NCBI RefSeq assembly: GCF_900582625.1
Contig: NZ_UTIQ01000327.1
Location: 682,001 to 746,000 of the forward strand
Origin: Pseudomonas viridiflava
GTDB lineage: Bacteria; Pseudomonadota; Gammaproteobacteria; Pseudomonadales; Pseudomonadaceae
DNA: 64,000 bases
Direction: 5' to 3'
The position numbers and the translations under genes are program-made. Of this stretch, positions 49,640 to 57,861 are shown piece after piece (positions within the stretch are counted from its first letter, which is position 1; each line of letters opens with the position of its first letter). The notes beneath the pieces were generated by a model. The model was not told where the DNA came from. It saw nothing but the letters and a program-made list of their open reading frames with translations, and searched no databases.

Positions 49640-50731
49640 TCACAGCTGGCCCAGCACCGGGGTGCTGACGTGTACGTCGGCATTCTGCCCACGGTTACGC
49701 AGCAGGTGGTCAAGCAACACGATGGCCATCATCGCTTCGGCAATCGGCGTCGCGCGAATGCCCACGCACGGGTCGTGACGGCCTTTGGTGATGACATCTT
49801 GCGGCTGGCCGGCGACGTCCACCGAGCGGCCCGGCGTGGTGATGCTGGAGGTGGGTTTCAACGCCAGGTGCGCCACGATGGGCTGGCCCGACGAGATGCC
49901 GCCAAGAATGCCGCCGGCGTTATTGCTGAGGAAACCTTCTGGCGTCAGCTCGTCGCGGTGCTCGGTGCCGCGCTGGGCAACACAGGCGAAACCGGCGCCG
50001 ATTTCCACGCCTTTCACCGCGTTGATACTCATCAGCGCGTGGGCCAGGTCGGCGTCCAGACGGTCGAAAATCGGCTCGCCCAGGCCAGGCATCACGCCAT
50101 CGGCAACCACGGTGATTTTCGCACCGACCGAATCCTGATCACGGCGCAGCTGGTCCATATAGGCTTCCAGCTCTGGCACTTTGCTGGGGTCGGGGCAGAA
50201 GAAGGCGTTGTCTTCGACGCTGTCCCACGTTTGGAACGGAATCTCGATGGGGCCGAGTTGGCTCATGTAACCGCGCACCTGAATGCCAAAACCGGCCAGC
50301 ACTTTCTTGGCGATGGCACCGGCCGCCACGCGCATGGCGGTTTCGCGCGCCGAGCTGCGGCCGCCGCCACGGTAATCGCGCACGCCGTATTTGTGGTGGT
50401 AGGTGTAGTCGGCGTGAGCTGGACGGAACAGGTCTTTGATCGCCGAGTAGTCTTTGGACTTCTGGTCGGTGTTGCGGATCAACAGGCCAATCGGCGTGCC
50501 AGTGGTTTTGCCCTCGAAGACGCCGGAGACGATTTCAACTTCGTCGGCTTCCTGGCGCTGCGTCGTGTGGCGGCTGGTGCCAGGCTTGCGGCGGTCCAGG
50601 TCGATCTGCAGGTCTGCTTCGCTAAGCACCAGGCCGGGCGGGCAGCCGTCAACGATGGCCACCAGGGCCGGGCCATGGCTTTCGCCAGCGGTGGTGACAG
50701 TGAACAGCTTGCCGTAGGTGTTGCCGGACAT
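49640..50731 (-). CDS. aroC: Chorismate synthase
   Basis: Removes phosphate from EPSP to form chorismate using reduced FMN, last shared step of aromatic amino acid synthesis. 363 residues: MSGNTYGKLFTVTTAGESHG, GCPPGLVLSEADLQ, DRRKPGTSRHTTQRQEADEV, YRGGGRSSARETAMRVAAGA, GISSGQPIVAHLALKPTSSI. All three family signatures are visible. It is upstream of the MFS/mtn genes on the same strand. Confidence 0.98.
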   Translation of the reverse strand: MSGNTYGKLFTVTTAGESHGPALVAIVDGCPPGLVLSEADLQIDLDRRKPGTSRHTTQRQEADEVEIVSGVFEGKTTGTPIGLLIRNTDQKSKDYSAIKDLFRPAHADYTYHHKYGVRDYRGGGRSSARETAMRVAAGAIAKKVLAGFGIQVRGYMSQLGPIEIPFQTWDSVEDNAFFCPDPSKVPELEAYMDQLRRDQDSVGAKITVVADGVMPGLGEPIFDRLDADLAHALMSINAVKGVEIGAGFACVAQRGTEHRDELTPEGFLSNNAGGILGGISSGQPIVAHLALKPTSSITTPGRSVDVAGQPQDVITKGRHDPCVGIRATPIAEAMMAIVLLDHLLRNRGQNADVHVSTPVLGQL

Positions 50732-50861
50732 GCAGGGGCGCTCCGCGAAATCAGCCAAAATAAGCGCCGAGGAGTATACCCGCGCCACGGGACCAGTTCA
50801 TCCTCGAACCTTATTCCATCTGCTGCGTCCAAACGGCTACCTCCCGCTATGTAGCCTTCCT

Positions 50862-51818
50862 ATGCCGCGCGCGTTTGCCTTGCTGCTGTTACTGCTGTTG
50901 CCTGCCGTGAGCCCGGCGCAATCGTTCACCGTACTGCAACGGCCGCTGACCCTGACCACAGCCGAAGGCCAATTGCACGGCACCTTGCTGCTGCCCAAAA
51001 CCGACGTGCCGGTGCCCGTTGTGCTGCTGATTGCCGGCTCCGGGCCCACCGACCGTAACGGCAATAACCCCGAAGGCGGCAATAACGACAGCCTTAAACT
51101 GCTGGCGCAGAACCTGGCGCAGAACGGCATCGCCAGCGTGCGCTACGACAAACGCGGCATTGCCACCAGCCGCCCCGCCACGCCGGATGAGCGCGACCTG
51201 AGCGTCGACAAATATGTGCAAGACGCGGTGGGCTGGAGCAGCACGCTTCGCCAAGACAAACGGTTTTCTACCCTGACGCTGATCGGCCATAGCGAAGGCG
51301 CGCTGATCGCCAGCCTTGCCGCCCCTAAGGCCGGCGCCAATGCCGTGGTGTCGATTGCCGGCACCGGGCGGCCCATTGACCAAGTGATCAAAGAACAACT
51401 GCGCGAACGCCAGCCCGCCGCCTTGCTGCCGCAAAGCCTGTGGACCATCGACCAACTCAAAGCCGGCCAACCGGTGCCCCACGTGCCGGAGGCATTGCAG
51501 GTGCTGTTTCGTCCCAGCGTGCAGCCGTACCTGATTTCACTGTTCCAGCAAGACCCGGCCGGCGCCTTCGCGCGGCTGACCATGCCGGCGCTGATCGTGC
51601 AGGGCAGCCACGACATGCAGGTTGAAGTGAAGGATGCCGACGCCTTGAAGGCGGCCAAGCCGGACGCGCAGCTGGTGGTGATCGCGGGCATGAACCATGT
51701 GCTGCGCATCGTCGCCAACGAGCCGAAGGCGCAATTGGCGTCCTACAACAACCCAAAGCTGCCGCTGGCCCGCGAGCTGACAAGCCGCTTGGTCGACTTC
51801 GTGCTCGCCGTTCACTAG
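50862..51818 (+). CDS. Exported alpha/beta hydrolase
   Basis: 318 residues with a signal peptide (FALLLLLLLPAVSPA). The nucleophile elbow GHSEGALIAS and the oxyanion LIAGSGPTDRNGNNPEGG loop are clear; the acid lies around VQGSHDMQVEVKDA and the His in MNHVLR. It resembles peptidase S9-like/dienelactone esterases (DUF-type COG1073). Divergent from aroC. Probably a periplasmic esterase of unknown substrate. Confidence 0.88.
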   Translation: MPRAFALLLLLLLPAVSPAQSFTVLQRPLTLTTAEGQLHGTLLLPKTDVPVPVVLLIAGSGPTDRNGNNPEGGNNDSLKLLAQNLAQNGIASVRYDKRGIATSRPATPDERDLSVDKYVQDAVGWSSTLRQDKRFSTLTLIGHSEGALIASLAAPKAGANAVVSIAGTGRPIDQVIKEQLRERQPAALLPQSLWTIDQLKAGQPVPHVPEALQVLFRPSVQPYLISLFQQDPAGAFARLTMPALIVQGSHDMQVEVKDADALKAAKPDAQLVVIAGMNHVLRIVANEPKAQLASYNNPKLPLARELTSRLVDFVLAVH

Positions 51819-51915
51819 TAGCACTGCGCCAGCCTCAAGCGGCGCACGCCATAGCCGATAGAAACCCAGACGAGTACGCTTCTGCGTACCGCAACCACGG
51901 CTTTGGACCACGCGC

Positions 51916-52734
51916 ATGGCAGACACCGACATCGAACAACCCGCGCCGCTTTCCGAGGAAACGCCCTCCGAAGAAACCGCCGTCAGCGAAGTCAATGCGG
52001 CGCTTCCGCACCCGTGGAACGCCCTGCCCGACGACCAGCTGCGCCTGCTGCGCTTGGCGCCCCTGCCCGCCGACCGTTACACCGGCACCCGCCCCTTGCG
52101 CTTTGTGCAGCTGGGGCGCCTGGCCCGCCACAGTCCCGACCTGAGCTTTTTGCGCCTGACCATCAGCCTGCCCGGCATCATGACCCGCAAGGGCGACAAC
52201 GTGCTGGAAGTGTGGATTGACCACCGGCTTAAAGAAGTGCGCTTCGGCCCGGACAAAGGCATGCGCCTGGAGCCGATCAACCGAGGCCTTGGCCGTTTCC
52301 TGCTGGCCCAAGGCATCGCCTGGGCCCAACAGCGGTGCGCGCACTACACCGTGGAAGGCGGTGCGCTGGGGATAAAAGACGTGCTCAGCGAAGATGCCCG
52401 TTTACGCCGCGACCATTTCCTCAAAGCCCAGGGCTTCGACATCGACTACGCCGATGCCCAGCAAGCCAAAGCCACCTACTCCGCGCCGCGCGTGAGCTCA
52501 CTGCGTGGCGACTGGAACAAGGAAAAGGTGCAAAGCATCGAACTGATGGACGCCGCCGCGATGCTCGAACACGCCGACCACAGCCTGCGCGAGCAGGACG
52601 TCAAACTGCTGAAACAACAGCAGCGCATCGACAGCCTGCGCCGCGAAGAAGGCACCCAGCGGTTCACCATTGCGTGTCTGGTGGCGTTTTGTGTGTTTCA
52701 GGCGGGGTTGTTCATTTGGATGGCGTCTCGGTAA
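51916..52734 (+). CDS. Conserved hypothetical with C-terminal coiled coil and membrane anchor
   Basis: 272 residues. An acidic start, a conserved middle region (NALPDDQLRLLRLAPLPADR, LEVWIDHRLKEVRFGP, GLGRFLLAQGIAWAQQRCAHYTVEGG, DARLRRDHFLKAQGFDIDY) that may be a GNAT-like fold, then a coiled coil (LREQDVKLLKQQQRIDSLRREE) and one C-terminal transmembrane helix (FTIACLVAFCVFQAGLFIWM), so it is tail-anchored. I recall it only as a conserved Pseudomonas hypothetical upstream of prmB. Function unknown. Confidence 0.78.
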   Translation: MADTDIEQPAPLSEETPSEETAVSEVNAALPHPWNALPDDQLRLLRLAPLPADRYTGTRPLRFVQLGRLARHSPDLSFLRLTISLPGIMTRKGDNVLEVWIDHRLKEVRFGPDKGMRLEPINRGLGRFLLAQGIAWAQQRCAHYTVEGGALGIKDVLSEDARLRRDHFLKAQGFDIDYADAQQAKATYSAPRVSSLRGDWNKEKVQSIELMDAAAMLEHADHSLREQDVKLLKQQQRIDSLRREEGTQRFTIACLVAFCVFQAGLFIWMASR

Positions 52735-52768
52735 CAAACTCAACGGCCAAAACAAACTCAACGGCTCT

Positions 52769-53047
52769 GCTCCCCTCGCCCGCATGCGGGAGAGGGGCTG
52801 GGGGTGAGGGCAGCGGCGGACCCGGTCTCAGCTAAAAGCCCCTCTCCCGCCCTTCGGGCACCCTCTCCCGCAAGCGGGAGAGGGGAAATGTTCAGAACCG
52901 CGTGGGGCTTAAACGATGTTGCGATAGAGCTCCCCTCGCCCGCTTGCGGGAGAGGGGCTGGGGGTGAGGGCCGCGGCGCGCTCGGTCTCAGACAAAAGCC
53001 CCTCTCCCGCCCTTCGGGCACCCTCTCCCGCAAGCGGGAGAGGGGAA
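52769..53047. repeat. Tandem copy of a CCCTCTCCC palindromic element, 160-bp period
   Basis: Two nearly identical units begin with TCCCCTCGCCCGC at 52771 and 52931. Each contains GCATGCGGGAGAGGGG, GGGTGAGGGC, a CCCTTCGGGCACCCTCTCCCG stretch and GCAAGCGGGAGAGGGG. Just ahead, ACAAACTCAACGGC occurs twice. Nothing coding is seen in 52735-53073. Confidence 0.88.
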
Positions 53048-53073
53048 ATCGCGCAAGGCGTTAGAGGCGGACT

Positions 53074-53988
53074 TCAAACCCGCTCTGCAAACAACCCCTG
53101 ATGCCGCCGGCACTGCTCAGCCGTCAGCAAAAACACGCCATGCCCACCGTTGGTGAACTCGGCCCAGGTGAAGTCCACTTCCGGGTACAGCGCTTCCACG
53201 TGCACCTGGCTGTTGCCGACTTCCACGACCAGTAAACCCTGCTCGGTCAAATGGTCAGCCGCTTCGGCGAGCATGCGGCGCACCAGGTCCAGGCCGTCGT
53301 CGCCGCAGGCCAGGCCAAGCTCCGGTTCGTGATGGTATTCGGCGGGCATGTCGGCGAAGTCTTCGGCATCGACATAGGGCGGGTTGGAAACGATCAGGTC
53401 AAAACGCTGCGCCGGCAAACCGGCAAAGCCGTCGCCTTGCACGGTGAAAACACGCTCATCTAGGCCATGACGCTCAATGTTCTGGTTCGCCACTTCCAGC
53501 GCCTCGAACGACAGATCCGCCAACACCACTTCAGCTCCGGTGAATTCATACGCGCAGGCAATGCCGATGCAGCCCGAGCCGGTGCACAGGTCGAGAATGC
53601 GTGCCGGCGTGGCGGCCAGCCAGGGGTTGAAGCGCTGTTGAATCAGCTCGGCAATCGGCGAGCGCGGAATCAGCACGCGTTCATCCACTACAAATGGCAG
53701 GCCACAGAACCAGGCTTCGCCCAGCAGGTAAGCAGTGGGAACGCGCTCTTCGATGCGTTGTTTGAGCAGGGTATGCAGGTAGTCGCGCTCGTCGTCTTCG
53801 AGGCGGCAGTCGAGGTAGGCGTCGGCCACTTCCCACGGCAGGTGCACGGCGCCGAGCACCAGCTGCCGCGCGTCGTCCCAGGCGTTGTCGGTGCCATGGC
53901 CGAAGAACAGTTCTTCGGCATGAAAGCGGCTGACAGCCCAGCGAATGTGGTCACGCAGGGTACGCAAACGGGAGGTCGAAACGGTCAC
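53074..53988 (-). CDS. prmB: Release/ribosomal protein L3 glutamine methyltransferase
   Basis: N5-glutamine methyltransferase for ribosomal protein L3. 304 residues, with an N-terminal helical domain then a Rossmann SAM domain: ARILDLCTGSGCIGIACAYEF, VVLADLSFEALEVANQN, the catalytic NPPY in FDLIVSNPPYVDAEDFADMP. GTG 53988 has GGAG eight bases upstream and no ATG in frame nearby. The PrmB and not PrmC assignment rests on N-terminal length and on P. aeruginosa gene order. Confidence 0.95.
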   Translation of the reverse strand: MTVSTSRLRTLRDHIRWAVSRFHAEELFFGHGTDNAWDDARQLVLGAVHLPWEVADAYLDCRLEDDERDYLHTLLKQRIEERVPTAYLLGEAWFCGLPFVVDERVLIPRSPIAELIQQRFNPWLAATPARILDLCTGSGCIGIACAYEFTGAEVVLADLSFEALEVANQNIERHGLDERVFTVQGDGFAGLPAQRFDLIVSNPPYVDAEDFADMPAEYHHEPELGLACGDDGLDLVRRMLAEAADHLTEQGLLVVEVGNSQVHVEALYPEVDFTWAEFTNGGHGVFLLTAEQCRRHQGLFAERV

Positions 53989-54170
53989 AGCGGCATCTCC
54001 AAAGTCGAGGCCGGCAGTTTAGCCGAAGGCGCTGGCGGCTCGGTCGCTTTCTTGCCGTCGGCGCACGCGGCGCAAAATCGGCCCATAGCACAGACGTACA
54101 AGTAAATGGTTCACACGCACCGCCTGTGGGGTGACAATGACGCCCATTCGCGTCTGTCAGGAGCCACGAC

Positions 54171-54764
54171 ATGTCCCAACCGCAAACCTTACTCCAGCTC
54201 ACCGGCCGCAGTTATCCGCCGGCCAGTTTGAGTAATGCCTGCCTGCTGATTATCGATGCGCAAGAGGAATACCGCAGCGGCGCCATGCCCCTGCCCGGCC
54301 TGGACGCCGCCATTGCGGAGATCGCCAGCCTGCTCGAAACCGCCCGCGCCAATGGCACGCCGATCGTTCATGTAAAGCACCTGGGGGTTCCCGGCGGCTT
54401 TCTCGATCCGCAAGGCCCACGCGGAAGATTCATGCCCGAACTGGCGCCGCTTCCGAATGAAACCGTGGTGGAAAAACGCCTGCCAAATGCCTTTTCGGGC
54501 ACTGACCTGCACGGTCGCCTGGAAGCCATTGGCCGTCTGGATCTGATTATTTGCGGCTTCATGACCCATTCCAGCATCAGCACCACTGTGCGCGCCTGCA
54601 AAGATTACGGTTACCGCTGCACCCTGGTCGACAGCGCCTGTGCCACGCGCGACCTGCCGTACGGCGAAGGCGTGATCAGTGCCGCCGAGGTGCACCGCAC
54701 TGAAATGGCCATTCTGGCGGACAACTTCGCCGCGCTGGTCAGCCACGCCAAGGCTTTAATCTAA
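54171..54764 (+). CDS. Isochorismatase-family protein with Ser in place of catalytic Cys
   Basis: 197 residues of the isochorismatase/cysteine hydrolase fold: CLLIIDAQEEYRSGAMPLPG with the catalytic Asp 29, VVEKRLPNAFSGTDL with Lys 102, and IICGFMTHSSISTTVRACKDYG. In the nicotinamidase-type enzymes position 135 is Cys (THxCV); here it is Ser, as in the true isochorismatases that lack Cys. Whether it still works as a hydrolase cannot be told. Downstream CxRC-type residues are present in the same region (YRCTLVDSACATRDLP). GGAG precedes ATG. Confidence 0.82.
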   Translation: MSQPQTLLQLTGRSYPPASLSNACLLIIDAQEEYRSGAMPLPGLDAAIAEIASLLETARANGTPIVHVKHLGVPGGFLDPQGPRGRFMPELAPLPNETVVEKRLPNAFSGTDLHGRLEAIGRLDLIICGFMTHSSISTTVRACKDYGYRCTLVDSACATRDLPYGEGVISAAEVHRTEMAILADNFAALVSHAKALI

Positions 54765-54872
54765 GCCTGTTTCCCACGCCAAACCGGGCGCCCGCCGACT
54801 TCCGACGGCCCGGTGAGTGAACCTCGACCCCGTGCACCGGTCATACCGCCGACACCCTGAAAGGAAAGCGGA

Positions 54873-55193
54873 ATGAAATTGTCTGATGGTTTCGATGCCC
54901 GACGCCTTCGCCCACGCGGCCCCGGAAGCTGGCGCTGGCGTTTCGCGGCCGCCCTTTCGGCGCTGTTCGCCGTACTCGGAATTTTGCTGGCCATGGCCGG
55001 CGCCGCCACGCTGCTCGGTCGGCCACCGGCCTTGGGCGGTTTGAACGACACCCCGGGCAGCGCCACCGTGATTCTGGTCTTTGGCTTGGTGTTGCTCTGG
55101 CTCGGCATTGCCGCCTGGCGCCGCTGCCGCCGCCGTCTTCGTCGCCCAAGCGATCTGGCATTGGCTCCGCACCTGATGAAAAAACACGACTGA
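54873..55193 (+). CDS. Small membrane hypothetical protein
   Basis: 106 residues: a basic N-terminus (DARRLRPRGPGSWRWR), two transmembrane helices (FAAALSALFAVLGILLAMAG and TVILVFGLVLLWLGIAAW) and an arginine-rich C-terminus (RRCRRRLRRPSD). No family recognised. A good ribosome binding site (GAAAGGAAAGCGG) precedes ATG 54873. Lies between the isochorismatase-like gene and smr. Confidence 0.65.
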   Translation: MKLSDGFDARRLRPRGPGSWRWRFAAALSALFAVLGILLAMAGAATLLGRPPALGGLNDTPGSATVILVFGLVLLWLGIAAWRRCRRRLRRPSDLALAPHLMKKHD

Positions 55194-55264
55194 TTCGCCG
55201 GGGGGGTTGTTCGCCCCAAGTGGCGAACGGATGGGTAAACTAGGCCCATTCGCGGAGACCTCCC

Positions 55265-55822
55265 ATGCAAGACGACGACTTTTCCCTCTTCAAAAACGAA
55301 ACTCGCGGCATCAAACCTCTCCAGCACGACCGTGCAGAAACCGGCAAACCCAAAGCTGACCGCGCCCGTGTGCAGGCCCTGCGCCAGGCCGCGACCATCT
55401 CCGAGGGCGTTACTCGTGTTGATGGTTTGTCTGACCAGTTCGTTATCGACGTCGGCGCCGAAGACCCGCTGTACTGGGCGCGCGACGGCGTGCAAGACGG
55501 CCAGATGCGCAAACTCAAACTCGGCCAGATCAGCTTCGAAGGCAGCCTGGACCTGCACGGCATGAACGTCGAGAAGGCGCGCGACACGCTGTGGGAATTC
55601 CTTGCCGAAGCCAACAAGCTGGAAATCCGCTGCGTACGGGTCACCCACGGCAAGGCGGTGCGCATGGATGGCAAGCGGCCGATGATCAAAAGCCACGTCA
55701 ACACCTGGCTGCGTCAGCACCAAGGCGTGCTCGGTTTTGCCTCGTGCCTGCCGAAACACGGCGGCACAGGCGCTATTTACGTGCTGCTCAAACGCACCAT
55801 GATGGATGGCCGCGACGAGTAG
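55265..55822 (+). CDS. Smr-domain protein
   Basis: 185 residues. The C-terminal Smr (MutS2-related) domain is clear: FEGSLDLHGMNVEKARDTLW, RCVRVTHGKAVRMDGKRPMI and PKHGGTGAIYVLLKR, with the conserved LDLHG and THGKG-like motifs (here THGKA). SmrA-type proteins nick DNA or cleave RNA. The N-terminal 75 residues carry no domain. GGAG precedes ATG. Confidence 0.9.
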   Translation: MQDDDFSLFKNETRGIKPLQHDRAETGKPKADRARVQALRQAATISEGVTRVDGLSDQFVIDVGAEDPLYWARDGVQDGQMRKLKLGQISFEGSLDLHGMNVEKARDTLWEFLAEANKLEIRCVRVTHGKAVRMDGKRPMIKSHVNTWLRQHQGVLGFASCLPKHGGTGAIYVLLKRTMMDGRDE

Positions 55823-55910
55823 GACGCTTCTCATGGAGTGCTTGCAAGCGGCAGTGCCGCGCCCTACCCTGCGTCTTCTGCTTACTGCCCCCATGCCTTA
55901 CAGGTAGATC

Positions 55911-56456
55911 ATGTCTCTGGAACAGAATTACACCGCGATCCTCAGCCAACTGGGTGAGGACGTTTCCCGCGAAGGCCTGCTCGACACGCCCAAGCGTGCC
56001 GCCAAAGCCATGCAGTATCTTTGCCGCGGTTATGAACAGACCTTGGAAGAAGTCACCAACGGTGCCCTGTTCAGCTCCGACAACAGCGAAATGGTGTTGG
56101 TGAAAAACATCGAGCTGTACTCGCTGTGCGAACACCACCTGCTGCCGTTCATTGGCAAAGCCCACGTCGCCTACATTCCTAGCGGCAAAGTGTTGGGCTT
56201 GTCGAAAGTGGCGCGCATCGTCGACATGTACGCCCGCCGCCTGCAAATTCAGGAAAACCTCAGCCGCCAGATCGCTGAAGCGGTGCAGACCGTCACGGGC
56301 GCCTTGGGCGTCGCAGTGGTGATCGAAGCGCAGCACATGTGCATGATGATGCGCGGTGTCGAGAAGCAGAATTCGTCGATGGTGACGTCGGTAATGCTCG
56401 GCGAATTCCGCCAGAACGCCGCCACCCGGAGCGAGTTCATGGGCTTGATTCGCTAA
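55911..56456 (+). CDS. folE: GTP cyclohydrolase I (zinc, type IA)
   Basis: First step of tetrahydrofolate and tetrahydrobiopterin synthesis, opening GTP to dihydroneopterin triphosphate. 181 residues: LDTPKRAAKAMQYLCRGYEQ, LYSLCEHHLLPFIGKAHVAYI with the zinc Cys and the His pair, LSRQIAEAVQ, and VIEAQHMCMMMRGVEKQNSS with the second zinc Cys. Ends before a strong terminator. Confidence 0.97.
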   Translation: MSLEQNYTAILSQLGEDVSREGLLDTPKRAAKAMQYLCRGYEQTLEEVTNGALFSSDNSEMVLVKNIELYSLCEHHLLPFIGKAHVAYIPSGKVLGLSKVARIVDMYARRLQIQENLSRQIAEAVQTVTGALGVAVVIEAQHMCMMMRGVEKQNSSMVTSVMLGEFRQNAATRSEFMGLIR

Positions 56457-56469
56457 GCCACGCCATACG

Positions 56470-56499
56470 AAAAAAACCGGCCACTGTGCCGGTTTTTTT
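56470..56499. terminator. Bidirectional terminator after folE
   Basis: AAAAAAACCGGC, loop CACTGT, GCCGGTTTTTTT: a 12-bp stem whose A and T tracts can serve both strands; 14 bases past the folE stop. Confidence 0.92.
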
Positions 56500-56583
56500 G
56501 TGCCACGAATTCGCCGCGCGACGGTGTGTACACGCGCGGCTCTTCGCAATTCTCTAGGAAAACTCCTACAAACATAATCGACC

Positions 56584-56597
56584 TTGATGTAAGTCAG
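56584..56597 (+). promoter_or_regulatory. Anr/Fnr-type box before bacteriohemerythrin
   Basis: TTGATGTAAGTCAG fits TTGAT-N4-(A/G)TCA(A/G); the first half-site is perfect. A centre at about -41.5 predicts a start near 56632, 44 bases before the gene. In P. aeruginosa the corresponding hemerythrin is known as an Anr target. Confidence 0.6.
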
Positions 56598-56675
56598 GCC
56601 CCGTCCTAAAGCGCCTCACTAGCCTTGGCGCATCCGCTCGCACGCAGTCGAGCAGCACGCTAAGGACGCAATCGC

Positions 56676-57152
56676 ATGGCTTATTTAGTCTGGCAGGAAG
56701 ACCTCAACACCGGCATTCAGATCATCGACGATCAGCACAAACGAATCGTCGCCATGATCAACCAGCTGATTCACGCCGACGAAAACAACCACAGCCGCGA
56801 AGAAGTCGGCGAGGTGCTCAGCGAATTGGTGGACTACACCCTTTCGCATTTCGCCTTTGAGGAAGCGCTGCTGGAAGAAGCCGGTTACGCCTTCACCCGC
56901 CCCCATAAACGCGTGCATGAAATCTTTACCGACCGGGTGAGCGAGTTCAATTTGCGTTTTCGCGCTGGCGAAGACGTGACGCAGGAGCTGATCAACCTGT
57001 TGTCACGCTGGCTGTTCAACCACATCCGCAACGACGACAAGGCCTACGCCCAGACGGTGAAGAACAACATCAACGCCCTGGTGAACAACAAACACAGCGG
57101 CGGCTGGCTATCGCGCTCGTTCAAACGCTTTTTCGGCGAAGCCCACGCCTGA
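56676..57152 (+). CDS. Bacteriohemerythrin
   Basis: Non-haem di-iron oxygen-binding protein, 158 residues. The iron ligands are in place: DDQHKRIVAMI (first His), HFAFEEALLEEAGY (His and Glu), RPHKRVHEIF (two His), and WLFNHIRNDDKAY (His and Asp). It would bind or sense oxygen under microaerobic growth. AAGGA precedes the ATG, and an Anr-type box lies upstream. The last 25 residues form a basic tail (KHSGGWLSRSFKRFF). Confidence 0.95.
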   Translation: MAYLVWQEDLNTGIQIIDDQHKRIVAMINQLIHADENNHSREEVGEVLSELVDYTLSHFAFEEALLEEAGYAFTRPHKRVHEIFTDRVSEFNLRFRAGEDVTQELINLLSRWLFNHIRNDDKAYAQTVKNNINALVNNKHSGGWLSRSFKRFFGEAHA

Positions 57153-57246
57153 TCGGCGGCGCGGCTAAATGCGCTCGGGCTAAGGCCAGGGCGCACGCAT
57201 TCAGGTAAGCTCCGCCCTCGAATTTTCAGCCGTTGAGGGTGTTCTG

Positions 57247-57618
57247 GTGCTTATCAAAGCGTTACGGGTTGGCTTGGGCCAGCTCATTGTGTTCATCGAC
57301 TTCATAACCCGCCCGCGCAAACAAAAGCGCACGCCCGAGGCGCAAGCCCAAGTCGCCCAGGCCACCTCAGGCATGGCGCTGTATCAGTTCCAGGCGTGCC
57401 CGTTTTGCGTACGCACCCGCCGCACCATGCACCGCCTGAATCTGCCGGTTGAGCTGCGCGACGCCAAGAACAATGAGCAACACCGCCAAGCGCTATTGGC
57501 CGGTGGCGGCGCGATCAAAGTGCCGTGCTTGCGTATCGAAGAAAACGGCGGCACCACGTGGATGTATGAATCCAAGGCGATCATGCAGTACCTGGAAGAT
57601 CGCTTCGCCACCGTATAA
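57247..57618 (+). CDS. Glutaredoxin-like protein with hydrophobic N-terminus
   Basis: 123 residues. The C-terminal 80 residues are a glutaredoxin/GST N-terminal thioredoxin fold with active site ACPFCVRTRRTMHRLN, cis-Pro region GGAIKVPCLRIEENG and SKAIMQYLEDRFA. The N-terminal part LRVGLGQLIVFIDFITRPRK is a single hydrophobic segment, so the redox domain may be membrane-tethered. GTG 57247 start, with GAGGGTG upstream. Confidence 0.85.
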   Translation: MLIKALRVGLGQLIVFIDFITRPRKQKRTPEAQAQVAQATSGMALYQFQACPFCVRTRRTMHRLNLPVELRDAKNNEQHRQALLAGGGAIKVPCLRIEENGGTTWMYESKAIMQYLEDRFATV

Positions 57619-57627
57619 ACAGAAGGT

Positions 57628-57861
57628 CTACTGACCGTTTCTTTGCAGCTCGGCCAAGCGTTGCGCCAGGCTGTCGAGGTCAGGAATCGGCGCCTCTGGC
57701 AGGTCGCGCAATACCACTCGGGTAAGGCGCATCTGCCGGATAAACCAACGGCAATTGGTGCAGCTGGCCAAGTGCAGGCGCACGGCAATGCGTGAGCGCA
57801 GGCGCAATTGCCCGTCGAGAAAATCACTCGAATGGGCGACCAGTTCTTTACACGTCAGCAA
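57628..57861 (-). CDS. Zinc-finger anti-sigma-like protein
   Basis: 77 residues with a zf-HC2-type anti-sigma fold: CKELVAHSSDFLDGQL, then HLASCTNCRWFIRQM. The H-x3-C-x2-C zinc motif (HLASCTNC) is intact. No transmembrane segment, so it is a cytoplasmic anti-sigma factor. It starts inside the sigma gene end (overlap of seven bases), the normal layout for a sigma/anti-sigma pair. Confidence 0.87.
   Translation of the reverse strand: MLTCKELVAHSSDFLDGQLRLRSRIAVRLHLASCTNCRWFIRQMRLTRVVLRDLPEAPIPDLDSLAQRLAELQRNGQ

Noticed and set aside
52769..53047. Possible CRISPR array at the tandem repeats
   Set aside because: Only two long units of about 160 bp, palindromic, without regular spacers or cas genes.
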